Shown piece after piece: positions 8,508-17,145 of a stretch of DNA of 64,000 nucleotides. A program made the translations under genes and the position numbers. Within the stretch, counting starts at the first letter, position 1. Each line of letters starts with the position of its first letter. The stretch is from Paenisporosarcina sp. HGH0030. Its GTDB lineage: Bacteria > Bacillota > Bacilli > Bacillales_A > Planococcaceae. Where the stretch lies: assembly GCF_000411295.1 (NCBI RefSeq), contig NZ_KE150421.1:1821451-1885450 (forward strand). Direction: 5' to 3'. The notes under the pieces were generated by a model that was not told the DNA's origin, did not search any database, and was given only the letters and a program-made list of their open reading frames with translations.

Positions 8508-9450
8508 TTAAAACACCCCCGATAACCATCATCATTACCCAAAACAGAAATATAGCGATATGCATTTGACGGATTGTATATAAAATATGAATTGCTCGAA
8601 GCGGGTTTTCTGAAATTCCCATACGTGGACGGTTAGAAGGAATTCCTTTATACATATTAAGACCTCCAAGTTGCACGCCAAGTTGATAGGCAGTCGCAGC
8701 TTCCAAGTACCCACTATTTGGGCTTGGATGCTTTTTGGCATCTTTCCACCAATTAGCTAATCGTGTGCTAAGGGTTTGTTTACTAAAATTTTTTGTCCAT
8801 GTAAGAATGATATAGCCTGTGACTCTGCTCGGGATATAGTTCAACACATCATCCATTTTGGCAGAAGCATAACCAAAGTCTTGAAACTTCTCATTTTCAT
8901 GACCCACCATCGAATCTAAGGTATTCACTGCTTTATATAACCAAAGCCCAGGTGCCCCGAAAAGAAATGCGAAGAAAAGTGGAGCTGTTATCCCGTCACT
9001 TGTATTTTCTGAGACAGTTTCTACCACAGCTCGTGTAATTTCTGATTCGGATAACTTTTCAGTATCGCGACCGACAATCCATGATAGTTTCATTCTAGCT
9101 TCTTTCAAGTCACCATTAACTAGTGGTTGATAAACGGACATCGCTGCGTCTTTCAAACTTTTTTGGGCAAACCCTATTGCACACAAAATACTTTCAACAA
9201 CGATTCCAAAAACAAAGTGAATCTCGTATGCTGTGAACACCAAGGCAAATACGCTAGCGAATGTAACCGCAACAACCGATATCAAAAGGATTATACCTTT
9301 AATTTTACGATGACGGCCTTTATTCAACAAAGTAGTTAATTTTGTTATTAATCTACCAATCCATCGAACCGGGTGTGTCCAATTGGATGGATCGCCTATT
9401 ATTCGATCAAGGAGTAAGCCAAAAGTAAGCGCGATTATATGAGCAGACAT
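8494..9450 (-). CDS. cbiB: Adenosylcobinamide-phosphate synthase CbiB
   Basis: This 318-aa membrane protein attaches aminopropanol phosphate (from CobD) to adenosylcobyric acid. The N-terminal LLDRIIGDPSNWTHPVRWIG and the central ETVSENTSDGITAPLFFA motifs are hallmarks of the family. Several hydrophobic helices follow. It sits between btuD-cbiZ and cobD, and together with CbiZ it completes the strip-and-rebuild route for foreign corrinoids. Confidence 0.94.
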   Translation of the reverse strand: MSAHIIALTFGLLLDRIIGDPSNWTHPVRWIGRLITKLTTLLNKGRHRKIKGIILLISVVAVTFASVFALVFTAYEIHFVFGIVVESILCAIGFAQKSLKDAAMSVYQPLVNGDLKEARMKLSWIVGRDTEKLSESEITRAVVETVSENTSDGITAPLFFAFLFGAPGLWLYKAVNTLDSMVGHENEKFQDFGYASAKMDDVLNYIPSRVTGYIILTWTKNFSKQTLSTRLANWWKDAKKHPSPNSGYLEAATAYQLGVQLGGLNMYKGIPSNRPRMGISENPLRAIHILYTIRQMHIAIFLFWVMMMVIGGVLSGIT

Positions 9451-9452
9451 AC

Positions 9453-10919
9453 TTACATTCCTTTCGCTACTTTATAACGTTTGATAGCTAGTGTAGTACA
9501 CTCAAAAACGCCTCGCCCAATGCATTTCCCTAGCTCTGTAATAGGTCCAGCATACGGTAAAAGTTCCCCTTTTTGAGTAGCCGCTATAAGTAAACTGTCC
9601 GTGGAGGTTCCAGTTGCAAGTGTATTTGTTATAGAGTCTCTTACATCTTCGTTTTGAAGAGCTTTTGTTTTTGCTTCTGTCGCTGTAATCATGGCTTGAA
9701 TGAATGCTTCGTCAGATAAATTCCCATTGACAATTATCCAGGTATTAATCGTGCCTACATAAGGTTCATCTTCACGTTCAAATGCTTTTGACACGTCCAC
9801 TGCATTTCCTACGCCCGCTGTAACGGCAATGATAATGGATCCAAAAGTTCCATCATACTCTTCAATGACCACATGTTTCGTTTGAACAGCCGTCATCATT
9901 CCCACTGTATCTGTTGTCGGAAATCCTTGTGCTTGCAGATAATCAAACATCTCATTTGTGCTATCGTCACATTCATAATCAGCTTTCACATGACGATTAA
10001 CAAACGTACGGTACCAACCAAACCCAGGATTTACAACTGCTGATGATACTGTTTTTAATGGGAAGTTTGCTTGCATGACCACATACTCATTTGACACAGC
10101 AAAATGGTCTTTCTTAATGATGTGCTCTTCCTGCAATTCACTCAAATTTGGCAATAATGTAATTTGTGGTTTCGGTTGTTCTGGATGTGGGTGGCTTCTT
10201 ACCCGAGCTTTGTAGACACTTTCTAGCTGTTTTTGTTTTAGTACCGCATGCGGTTCACCAATTATTTTCACTTCGCCATCTTCCATTAATAACAACCGAT
10301 CGCAATACAAGGAAGCTAAATTTATGTCATGAAATACTGAGATGATTGTTAATCCATTCTTAGTGGCTTGCATTCTAATCGTGTCCAACAATTGTTGTTG
10401 ATGTGCAATGTCTAAATGGTTTGTTGGCTCATCCAGTAATAACACTTTTGCTTGCTGTGCAAGTGCTTGCGCCACAAAAACACGTTGTTGTTCTCCTCCA
10501 GAAAGCTGATCGAGATAGACATGCTCATACATTTTCACGTCGGTTAGCTGCATTGCATCTTGAATTGCTTGCTCGTCTTTCTCAGACCAAGATGAAAAGA
10601 ATCCACTTTGATGAGGGTATCTCCCAAGAGAAATCGTGTCTCGCACTGTATATGAAAAAGCATGTGCGTGTAATTGAGGTAACACAGCCATATGCTTAGC
10701 GAGTTCTTTTGTAGTATATGTTTCGATTGGTTTGCTACCTAATTTGACCGTACCTGCTTTCAAAGGAAGTACACCACTAATGATTTTCAGTAAGGTCGAC
10801 TTTCCACTCCCATTTGGACCTAATATCCCAAGAACTTCCCCTTTACCAACATGAAAAGACACGTCTTTTACAATCGGTGAGTCGTGATAACCACCTGTTA
10901 ATCCTTCGACTTTTAGCAT
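9453..10919 (-). CDS. BtuD-CbiZ fusion: corrinoid ABC ATPase plus cobinamide amidohydrolase
   Basis: This 488-aa two-domain protein has residues 1-260 as an ABC ATPase of the iron/B12 type (Walker A GPNGSGKST, signature LSGGEQQR, Walker B VLLLDEPTNHLD). Residues ~275-488 form a CbiZ domain (TDTVGMMTAVQTKHVV, ITAGVGNAVD, LLIAATQKGELLPYAGP). CbiZ cleaves the aminopropanol-nucleotide loop off pseudo-B12 or other corrinoids to give adenosylcobyric acid, which CbiB, CobU and CobS rebuild with the preferred lower ligand. The fusion puts the amidase on the cytoplasmic face of the importer. The domains are joined by a short proline-rich linker near 258-270. Confidence 0.9.
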   Translation of the reverse strand: MLKVEGLTGGYHDSPIVKDVSFHVGKGEVLGILGPNGSGKSTLLKIISGVLPLKAGTVKLGSKPIETYTTKELAKHMAVLPQLHAHAFSYTVRDTISLGRYPHQSGFFSSWSEKDEQAIQDAMQLTDVKMYEHVYLDQLSGGEQQRVFVAQALAQQAKVLLLDEPTNHLDIAHQQQLLDTIRMQATKNGLTIISVFHDINLASLYCDRLLLMEDGEVKIIGEPHAVLKQKQLESVYKARVRSHPHPEQPKPQITLLPNLSELQEEHIIKKDHFAVSNEYVVMQANFPLKTVSSAVVNPGFGWYRTFVNRHVKADYECDDSTNEMFDYLQAQGFPTTDTVGMMTAVQTKHVVIEEYDGTFGSIIIAVTAGVGNAVDVSKAFEREDEPYVGTINTWIIVNGNLSDEAFIQAMITATEAKTKALQNEDVRDSITNTLATGTSTDSLLIAATQKGELLPYAGPITELGKCIGRGVFECTTLAIKRYKVAKGM

Positions 10920-10921
10920 GA

Positions 10922-11917
10922 TTACGCACTCACCTTTCTTCGTTGTTTCCAGAAAATAAACGCAAACACTGGTGCACCAATAAAGGCTGTAATTACGCCT
11001 ATTGGTAGCTCAGACGGTGAAATTATGGTTCGTGACACTAAGTCACAAATAATGAGTAATGAAGCACCATTTATAAATGATAAGGGTAATACATGACGAT
11101 GATCCGATCCCCACAACATACGTGTCATATGTGGAACGACGAGACCAACAAAGCCAATGGTTCCAGAAACCGATACCGCAGCACCAGTTAAAATCGAACC
11201 TCCTGTTAAAATCATCATTTTACGTCGTTTCACATTTACACCTAAATGCATGGCACGTTCCTCGCCAAAAACTAATGCATTAAGCTCGCGTCGATTTAGC
11301 CATAATAGTAAAAAACCGATCGTCATAAACGGTAATGCCATTGTGACATAGGGCCAACCTCGCATTGACACACTACCAAGCAACCAGCCAATAATTTGAC
11401 GGAGCTCTTCACCTGAAAGTGAAATCATAAGAGAGATGACAGATCCCAAAAATGCACTAAATATTATTCCTGTGAGAATGATCGTTTCCATCTTCATCGC
11501 GCGGTCTATGAGCTTGGCAAAACTCATAACAGTAACCATCGTTAAAAAAGCACCGAGCATACTGAAGACTGGCAATGTGAACAAGCCTAGAAAGGGTACA
11601 GAAATTCCGAAAAAGAGTGTCACCACGGCGCCAACTGAGGCACCGGACGACACTCCTAACGTATATGGATCCGCTAATGGATTTTTCAACAATCCTTGGA
11701 AAGCTGCTCCCGCTATAGCAAGTGATGCACCAACTAAACCAGCTAGCACAACACGAGGTATGCGAATATTCCAAAGTATGTTTGATGCAGCTTCATCCAT
11801 GTTAGGATTCCACAAGACTTGCATAGGAATCGAAACCGATCCAGCCGTTACCCCAACTAGCACAGCAGCAATCAGTACGAATACAGAAGCTACATAGGCA
11901 AACCAGGTTTTATTCAC
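10922..11917 (-). CDS. btuC: Cobalamin ABC transporter permease BtuC
   Basis: This 331-aa FecCD/BtuC-type permease has about ten hydrophobic helices. Family motifs include IRIPRVVLAGLVGASLAIAG near residues 51-70, LLKNPLADPYTLGVSSGASVG, and the ATPase-contacting region GTIGFVGLVVPHMTR. The start is GTG with a TGAGGT site and overlaps btuF by 8 nt. It works with BtuF and the BtuD part of the fusion two nt downstream. Confidence 0.92.
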   Translation of the reverse strand: MNKTWFAYVASVFVLIAAVLVGVTAGSVSIPMQVLWNPNMDEAASNILWNIRIPRVVLAGLVGASLAIAGAAFQGLLKNPLADPYTLGVSSGASVGAVVTLFFGISVPFLGLFTLPVFSMLGAFLTMVTVMSFAKLIDRAMKMETIILTGIIFSAFLGSVISLMISLSGEELRQIIGWLLGSVSMRGWPYVTMALPFMTIGFLLLWLNRRELNALVFGEERAMHLGVNVKRRKMMILTGGSILTGAAVSVSGTIGFVGLVVPHMTRMLWGSDHRHVLPLSFINGASLLIICDLVSRTIISPSELPIGVITAFIGAPVFAFIFWKQRRKVSA

Positions 11918-12878
11918 TGAAGACCTCAGGATGAATTGCTTTTGCCAATTCTAATAAGCCTTCTGTTAAACGCGGACCTTGACGACTTGTCGTATCAGCA
12001 TCCACATCTATTACTGCCTTGTTTTTCACAGCTGTAACTGTACCAAAACCTTCACGAGTCAAAACTTGCTCCGCTGCATCTGGTACATAATTTCCGTAAG
12101 TTGTTAATATTACATCCGGATTACGCTTTACAATTTCTTCAGGGTCCATCATGATCCAACCTTCTAGATCTGATGCAATATTTTCCGCGTTCAATATTTC
12201 GATCATTTCGTTCATAAACGTGTTATTACCTGCTGTATAAATTTCTGGAGATGGAGATATTTCTGCAAATACTTTTTTCTTCGTTTCAATGGTTGAAGCC
12301 TTTTCTTGAATCGTTGCTACTTCATCCTTCATTGTTTGTACCATTTCTTCAGCTTCTTTAATCTTACCTGTCGCTTGGCCAATAGTAGTCATCGTGTCAT
12401 ACACTTCATCAAAACTTACTGCAGATTTCACAACGTACACGTTTAACCCTGCATCACGCAATTGTTTAATTCCAGCTTCACCTACACCAAGACCTGATTC
12501 ATGTGCAAGTACTAAATCTGGATTTAAAGAAATAATTTTTTCTACATTAAATTCTTGTCCACCAATTTTTTCTTTAGAAGCAACTTCTTCTGGGTAGTTA
12601 TCGTAATCCGAAACTCCCACTACTTCTTCTTCTAAGCCAAGAGCATACAAAATTTCTGTATTGCTTGGAATCATTGAAACGATTGCTTTTGGTGCTTCTT
12701 CCAATGTGATTTCATTATCAGTGACATCCTTAATTGTTAGAGGAAATTGGGAAGCCTCTTGTCCAATTTCTGTATCTTGTGTTTTGCTGTCTGCAGGTTT
12801 TGCTTCTTCCTGCCCACATGCTGTTAATAATATCGCTGCAAGCGCAGTTGCGAGCCATAATTGCCAAATCTTTTTCAT
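11910..12878 (-). CDS. btuF: Cobalamin-binding lipoprotein BtuF
   Basis: This 322-aa lipoprotein has a signal peptide ending in the lipobox LLTACG, so it is lipidated at Cys21. The mature part is a class-III periplasmic-type binding fold with IVSMIPSNTEILYALGLEEEVVGVSDY and GQEFNVEKIISLNPDLVLAH, typical of B12/siderophore-binding proteins. It is the first gene of the operon, directly behind the cobalamin riboswitch, with an AAGGAGG site. Riboswitch control and downstream cob genes support corrinoids as ligand. Confidence 0.92.
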   Translation of the reverse strand: MKKIWQLWLATALAAILLTACGQEEAKPADSKTQDTEIGQEASQFPLTIKDVTDNEITLEEAPKAIVSMIPSNTEILYALGLEEEVVGVSDYDNYPEEVASKEKIGGQEFNVEKIISLNPDLVLAHESGLGVGEAGIKQLRDAGLNVYVVKSAVSFDEVYDTMTTIGQATGKIKEAEEMVQTMKDEVATIQEKASTIETKKKVFAEISPSPEIYTAGNNTFMNEMIEILNAENIASDLEGWIMMDPEEIVKRNPDVILTTYGNYVPDAAEQVLTREGFGTVTAVKNKAVIDVDADTTSRQGPRLTEGLLELAKAIHPEVFSE

Positions 12879-12913
12879 TGTTGATTTCCTCCTTGATGTT
12901 TATGTTTTTGGAC

Positions 12914-12945
12914 ACAAAAAAATCCTCCGCTTTTTGTCGGAAGAT
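12914..12945 (-). terminator. Riboswitch-associated intrinsic terminator
   Basis: On the minus strand TCTTCCG and CGGAGGA pair (with one G-U) around an A-rich loop, followed by TTTTTTT, about 35 bp before the btuF start. It is the probable expression platform of the upstream cobalamin riboswitch: premature termination when adenosylcobalamin is bound. Confidence 0.8.
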
Positions 12946-12964
12946 GGTTGGTTGAATTTAGGCT

Positions 12965-13205
12965 TTTGCTAAAATGAGCACGAGCTGATTCACACCATTC
13001 CTATCCTCGTAGGGTTGCGGGTGTTGCGCACGTAGGCAGGTCTCATGGCTTGTGATCAGTGGTTGCGCGTCTTCCCAAAGCTAAGTTTGCTTCAGTGACT
13101 TGATGCGCTTCCTCTCACATACAGTGGCGGGACCGCGTCGGATTTGAACCGACTTCCCTTTTAACTCTGCGATTGAAGCAGAGCACCTTCGTGTTAGGGC
13201 TATGT
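12965..13205 (-). ncRNA. Cobalamin (adenosylcobalamin) riboswitch
   Basis: The minus strand carries the B12 box in near-consensus form: GGGAAG, GGT, AAATCC and then GCGGTCCCGCCACTGT (complement of about 13121-13136). Further 3' comes the second conserved block CCATGAGACCTGCC. The order and spacing fit the cobalamin riboswitch class; the outer limits are approximate. It lies between a sigma-A promoter and a terminator and should shut off the 13-gene B12 operon when coenzyme B12 is plentiful. Part of it superficially looks like a tRNA T-arm, but no tRNA cloverleaf forms. Confidence 0.92.
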
Positions 13206-13217
13206 AATTCATTTTTC

Positions 13218-13245
13218 ATTATACAGGATTTCTGATGGGTGTCGA
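13218..13245 (-). promoter_or_regulatory. Sigma-A promoter of the cobalamin operon
   Basis: The minus strand has TCGACA (complement of 13240-13245) and TATAAT (complement of 13218-13223) with a 16-nt spacer, just upstream of the riboswitch aptamer. A perfect -10 and a 5/6 -35 make this the likely start of the operon transcript. Confidence 0.75.
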
Positions 13246-13284
13246 GAAGGTTTTTGTGGGTGACTCGGATTGTGTGAAATTGAA

Positions 13285-13410
13285 GATTTCTCCATTTCGC
13301 GGGTGGATATCTGGAATTCAAGTTGCGTTATCTGCATTTCATGAGGCTTTATCTCGAATTCGAATACGTTTATCTAGATTTCGCATTCACTTATCTGAAT
13401 TTCGTTAAAT
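13285..13410. repeat. Array of six 21-bp degenerate repeats, copy A
   Basis: Six consecutive units of exactly 21 bp follow the pattern NTTATCTNNATTTCG plus six variable bases. Units start at 13285, 13306, 13327, 13348, 13369 and 13390. The array lies between the argS terminator and the cobalamin-operon promoter. A second array of identical total length (126 bp) is at 57746-57871. There is no open reading frame or dyad within units. A palindrome GGTGCCGGGCACC follows at about 13419. Confidence 0.75.
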
Positions 13411-13431
13411 TTGCATGCGGTGCCGGGCACC

Positions 13432-13469
13432 AAAAAAGCCATTCCACATCTTTCGAGTGAAATGGCTTT
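13432..13469 (-). terminator. Intrinsic terminator of argS
   Basis: AAGCCATT and AATGGCTT pair on the minus strand and are followed by a TTTTTT run directly after the argS stop codon. Confidence 0.85.
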
Positions 13470-13480
13470 GGTTATTAGAA

Positions 13481-15148
13481 TTACATTTTTTCAGGTGCGC
13501 TTACACCAATCAGTCGTAGGGCATTTGCGATGGTTGTGCGGACTGCCGTAATAAGGGCAAGACGTGCACGTGTCATGTCTTCGTTCGTTGCATCCAATAC
13601 TTTTTCTGCATTGTAGAAACTATGGAAGGTTGCTGCAAGTTCTTGGATGTATGTCGCAACGCGGTGTGGTGAGCGGATTTTCGCTGCATCAGCCACAACT
13701 TGCGGGAAGTCACCCATTTTCTTCAGAACATCTATTTCTTTTTCAGCTTTTAATAAATCTAATTGAGCATTCGAAGCGCTGAATCCTTGCTCTTCAGCAG
13801 AACGTAAAATCGAGCTGATACGCGCGTGCGCATACTGTGCATAATACACAGGATTTTCATTTGATTGTGAGACAGCTAAATCTAAATCGAAGTCCATATG
13901 TGAATCGCCAGAACGCATTGCGAAGAAGTAACGAACGGCATCCAAACCAACTTCTTCAACAAGTTCACGCATCGTGACGGCTTTACCAGTACGTTTACTC
14001 ATCTTCATTTTTTCGCCGTCTTTATACAATTGAACCATTTGAATAATGCTTACTTCAAGCGTACCGCGATCATATCCAAGTGCTTGGATTGCCGCTTTCA
14101 TACGTGGGATGTAACCATGGTGGTCCGCTCCCCAAATGTTGATTAATTTATCAAAACCGCGTGCAATTTTGTCTTCATGATATGCAACATCAGGTGTTAA
14201 GTAAGTGAATGAACCGTCGTTTTTAATCAGCACGCGGTCTTTGTCATCGCCAAATGTTGTCGAACGGAACCAAGTTGCGCCTTCTTCTTCAAATACGTGA
14301 CCATTCGCACGTAATTTATCCAAAGCGACTTCAATCTTGCCGTTTTCGTATAGAGAAGTTTCTGAATACCACTCATCAAAGCTAACTCGGAAATCGGCTA
14401 AATCTTTTTGAAGTTTTGCAAGTTCCACTTTTAGACCATGTGAACGGAAGAATGCAAAGCGTTCTTCAGCAGACTTCTGAAGCAATGCATCGCCATGCTC
14501 GCTTGCCATTTCTTTTGCGATATCAATGATATCTTGACCGTGATAGCCATCTTCAGGCATGTCAGCATCTTGACCCAATGCTTGCTTGTAGCGCGCTTCC
14601 AATGAATGTGCCAAGTTGTTGATTTGGTTCCCGGCGTCATTGATATAGTATTCACGTGACACGTCATAGCCTGCAAAATCCAATACATTACATAATGAAT
14701 CTCCGACTGATGCACCACGGGCATGCCCTAAATGCAAATCACCTGTTGGATTCGCCGAAACGAACTCCACTTGAATTTTTTCACCAGCGCCAGCTTTTGA
14801 ACGGCCATAATCAGCACCTTGTTCCAAGACAGCTTTCACCACGTCCGCCAAGTAATCTTTGCGAATTGAGATGTTCATAAATCCTGGACCGGCAATTTCG
14901 ATTTTCTCGATAACTGTGCCAGTTGTATCAAGGTTTTCCAAAATAGCTTCAGCAATAGCACGAGGTGGCTTCTTCGCAAGCTTCGTCAGCTGCATCGCAA
15001 TGTTTGTAGCATAATCACCATTCGCTTTATCACGTGGGGATTCCAAATGAATGCCAGGCATTCCTTCCGAATCAGTTAATTCGGCTTTCAATATAGCTTT
15101 CTGTAATGCTTCTTTAATGGATTGTTGAACTTGTTCTACTGCGTTCAT
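13481..15148 (-). CDS. argS: Arginyl-tRNA synthetase
   Basis: This 555-aa class-I aminoacyl-tRNA synthetase charges tRNA-Arg with arginine. The HIGH-type motif is [12 protein letters not shown] near residues 135-146 and the KMSKS-type loop is [11 protein letters not shown] near residue 380. The N-terminal Arg-specific domain and the C-terminal DALR anticodon-binding domain ([14 protein letters not shown] onward) are both present and length is normal. The start has a GGAGGGAT site and overlaps ywiB by 4 nt. No T-box was seen upstream. Confidence 0.97.
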   Translation of the reverse strand: MNAVEQVQQSIKEALQKAILKAELTDSEGMPGIHLESPRDKANGDYATNIAMQLTKLAKKPPRAIAEAILENLDTTGTVIEKIEIAGPGFMNISIRKDYLADVVKAVLEQGADYGRSKAGAGEKIQVEFVSANPTGDLHLGHARGASVGDSLCNVLDFAGYDVSREYYINDAGNQINNLAHSLEARYKQALGQDADMPEDGYHGQDIIDIAKEMASEHGDALLQKSAEERFAFFRSHGLKVELAKLQKDLADFRVSFDEWYSETSLYENGKIEVALDKLRANGHVFEEEGATWFRSTTFGDDKDRVLIKNDGSFTYLTPDVAYHEDKIARGFDKLINIWGADHHGYIPRMKAAIQALGYDRGTLEVSIIQMVQLYKDGEKMKMSKRTGKAVTMRELVEEVGLDAVRYFFAMRSGDSHMDFDLDLAVSQSNENPVYYAQYAHARISSILRSAEEQGFSASNAQLDLLKAEKEIDVLKKMGDFPQVVADAAKIRSPHRVATYIQELAATFHSFYNAEKVLDATNEDMTRARLALITAVRTTIANALRLIGVSAPEKM

Positions 15149-15567
15149 TGCGATCCCTCCGTGTAATGAAATTCAAGTGTGTATTCGCCAACGGGTTGCC
15201 CGCTCACGTCTAAATCATATTGAACGACAAAATGGCCGTCGTGTTCATTTTGTTCAAACGTCATCTGCCGTGTATTGGTTGTCACCATCAACATGCCATA
15301 TTCGCTATCGTAACTGCCTGTCTGCTCTGAGTCCTTAATAAAAGGGAGACGCATATTAATTCCGCCGCTTCGCAGTACCAGGGCTTCGGTTTCACCCATT
15401 TTGACAGTGGTGTTCACATCTTTGTCATCTTGAACTTCCGCATATTTTAAATAGGATGTCTCATCTTTTTCAATCAAAGTGCCAGTTGCCCATAATTCAT
15501 AGATTTCCGGTTCTTCATTAGGTTGCCGGATGGTCGTTTTCAACCTTACTTTTACTTTTGTATTCAT
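15145..15567 (-). CDS. ywiB: YwiB-like DUF1934 protein
   Basis: This 140-aa predicted calycin-like beta-barrel protein is of the DUF1934/YwiB family, which is encoded next to argS across Bacillales. It begins [15 protein letters not shown], then shows alternating strand-forming segments ending in [14 protein letters not shown]. It has no signal peptide and no catalytic motif that I recognise. Four-nt overlap with argS implies co-translation. Molecular role unknown. Confidence 0.85.
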   Translation of the reverse strand: MNTKVKVRLKTTIRQPNEEPEIYELWATGTLIEKDETSYLKYAEVQDDKDVNTTVKMGETEALVLRSGGINMRLPFIKDSEQTGSYDSEYGMLMVTTNTRQMTFEQNEHDGHFVVQYDLDVSGQPVGEYTLEFHYTEGSQ

Positions 15568-15623
15568 AACAAGTCCACCCGCTTCCTTGTGATTTTGTTT
15601 AATTTCCTTACCAAGGAAATGCT

Positions 15624-15868
15624 TTTACGCTTTTCTATGTCTAGCTTCAAGCGCCAGGCCGCACCTAAGCTTCAGTTCCTCAGGCGAAAGTGAACTTTCG
15701 CATCGAACCTTCCAGCGCCGGCGTCGACCTAAAACGGCGCTTTACGCTTTTCTATGTCTAGCTTCAAGCGCCAGGCCGCACCTAAGCTTCAGTTCCTCAG
15801 GCGAAAGTGAACTTTCGCATCGGACCTTCCAGCACCGGCGTCGACCTAAAACGGCGCTTTACGCTTTT
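15624..15868. repeat. Two tandem 117-bp copies of the dispersed structured repeat
   Basis: Near-identical 117-bp units start at 15624 and 15741, with a partial third start at 15858. Each holds TCTAGCTTCAAGCGCCAG at the left, an internal hairpin GCGAAAGT/ACTTTCGC, and CCAGCGCCGGCGTCGACC at the right. The family also occurs at about 17146, 25270, 28565 and 40293. It fills most of the 450-bp gap between ywiB and the divergent diguanylate cyclase gene; the remaining ~150 bp before that gene is AT-rich promoter-like sequence. Confidence 0.75.
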
Positions 15869-16017
15869 CTATAACCTTTTTATTATAAGTGATTTATATA
15901 CTTTATTTCAAATGTCGTTTTAAAGGACATCGCTATTGTAATAATTTGTTAAAATTTACTTAATCGTTTTTTTAGGTATGTTATACTAACGCTAGAATTT
16001 CTCACGGAGGAAAAGTC

Positions 16018-17109
16018 ATGCTTTTCGAATTACTTATTAACTTTTGTATTTTATTCACTTTCGCGGTTTTGTCCTATTGGCCCTTCCAAGATGTTGTGCG
16101 ATCGAATTTCCCTTTCCCGAAAACACATCCTTATATCATTGGAATTATTGCTGGATTGGCTGGTTTTATCTTGATGGAATCCGCTGTCAATCTGTCTGAT
16201 TTGATTATACTTGATGCAAGACACGTAGTAATTGTGATTTCCGGAATTTTTGGCGGACCGATTGCTCCTATCATCAGCGGACTGATTATTGGTGTGACAC
16301 GGATGTTTATCATGGAGGAATTCACTACGACTGGAATTCTTGCAGGATTGAACGTTATCCTCATGGGAATTGTGATTGGGGCGTTCAGTTTTAAATATAG
16401 GATGACATTTAGAAATGCTCATCTTTATTTTTATTATGCAACTGCTCAAACTGCTCTTTTAATCGTCTATATCATGTATCCAGCATTGAATAACGTTCAC
16501 GAAGTCCTGTACTATATCATTTATTCCGCCTTTTCATTCTTTACTGTACTGTTCATTTTAATCGAATTAAACGAGCATTTTAAGAAAATCCGTCATACTG
16601 AATTATTATCAGAGACCGATTATCTGACTGGTCTTTATAATAATCGCAAATTCCATCAGCTGACACATTCTTACATTACAGAATCAACCAAGCCTTTCAG
16701 CATGATTTCCATCGATATCGATTCTTTCAAAAAAGTGAATGATATTTACGGTCATCCAGCGGGCGATGAAATATTAAGGGAACTTGGCAAGCGTCTGAAG
16801 GATCTCGTTTCGGAAAATGAGGGATACGTCACACGAAATGGCGGCGAACAATTTGCCGTATTGATTGCTAATTCCCCTCCTGCAATGGGACTTTATCTAG
16901 GTGAACGCATACGCTCCAGTGTGGCAAGCACCCCATTCCTCGTTTCAGATAACCTGGAAGTCTCAATTACGGTATCCGTGGGAGTCAGTTCCTATCCGGA
17001 TAATGGCTCAACGATTCAGGAACTTTATAGTGCTGCTGATTCAGCTATGTATGAGGCGAAAGCGAACGGACGTAATCGCGTCATTCATTTCACAAATAAA
17101 AAAGCGTGA
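16018..17109 (+). CDS. Membrane GGDEF protein (probable diguanylate cyclase)
   Basis: This 363-aa protein has residues 1-190 as a 5TM receptor of the LYT type (about five or six helices, including SGIFGGPIAPIISGLIIG). Residues 195-363 form a GGDEF domain that would make cyclic di-GMP from two GTP. The catalytic signature reads RNGGEQF, so the fourth residue is Gln where Glu is usual, and no RxxD inhibitory site precedes it. SDTDYLTGLYNNR-type and DIDSFKKVNDIYGH motifs are intact. Activity is therefore likely but not certain. It has a GGAGGA site and is monocistronic, with a terminator right after the stop codon. Confidence 0.85.
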   Translation: MLFELLINFCILFTFAVLSYWPFQDVVRSNFPFPKTHPYIIGIIAGLAGFILMESAVNLSDLIILDARHVVIVISGIFGGPIAPIISGLIIGVTRMFIMEEFTTTGILAGLNVILMGIVIGAFSFKYRMTFRNAHLYFYYATAQTALLIVYIMYPALNNVHEVLYYIIYSAFSFFTVLFILIELNEHFKKIRHTELLSETDYLTGLYNNRKFHQLTHSYITESTKPFSMISIDIDSFKKVNDIYGHPAGDEILRELGKRLKDLVSENEGYVTRNGGEQFAVLIANSPPAMGLYLGERIRSSVASTPFLVSDNLEVSITVSVGVSSYPDNGSTIQELYSAADSAMYEAKANGRNRVIHFTNKKA

Positions 17110-17142
17110 TGCTTCTCAGAAATGAGAGCATCACGCTTTTAT
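17098..17142 (+). terminator. Bidirectional-looking terminator after the GGDEF gene
   Basis: AAAGCGTGATGCT and AGCATCACGCTTT form a long stem around the stop codon region, with a T tract on the plus strand and an A tract on the left. Confidence 0.85.
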
Positions 17143-17145
17143 TAT

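Noticed and set aside
11436-11897. Plus-strand open frame of 153 codons
   Set aside because: Antisense to btuC, which is well supported by membrane motifs.
13115-13150. tRNA-like stretch (GGTTCAAATCC with CGGGACC nearby)
   Set aside because: The motif is the conserved B12 box of the cobalamin riboswitch; no acceptor stem or anticodon arm can be drawn.
13115-13321. Minus-strand open frame of 68 codons
   Set aside because: It lies wholly inside the riboswitch and its promoter, with no ribosome-binding site.
15130-15600. T-box riboswitch upstream of argS
   Set aside because: ywiB overlaps the argS start, and no T-box sequence was seen before ywiB.
16051-16449. Minus-strand open frame of 132 codons opposite the GGDEF gene
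   Set aside because: Ser/His/Asn-rich shadow of a membrane-coding region; no binding site.
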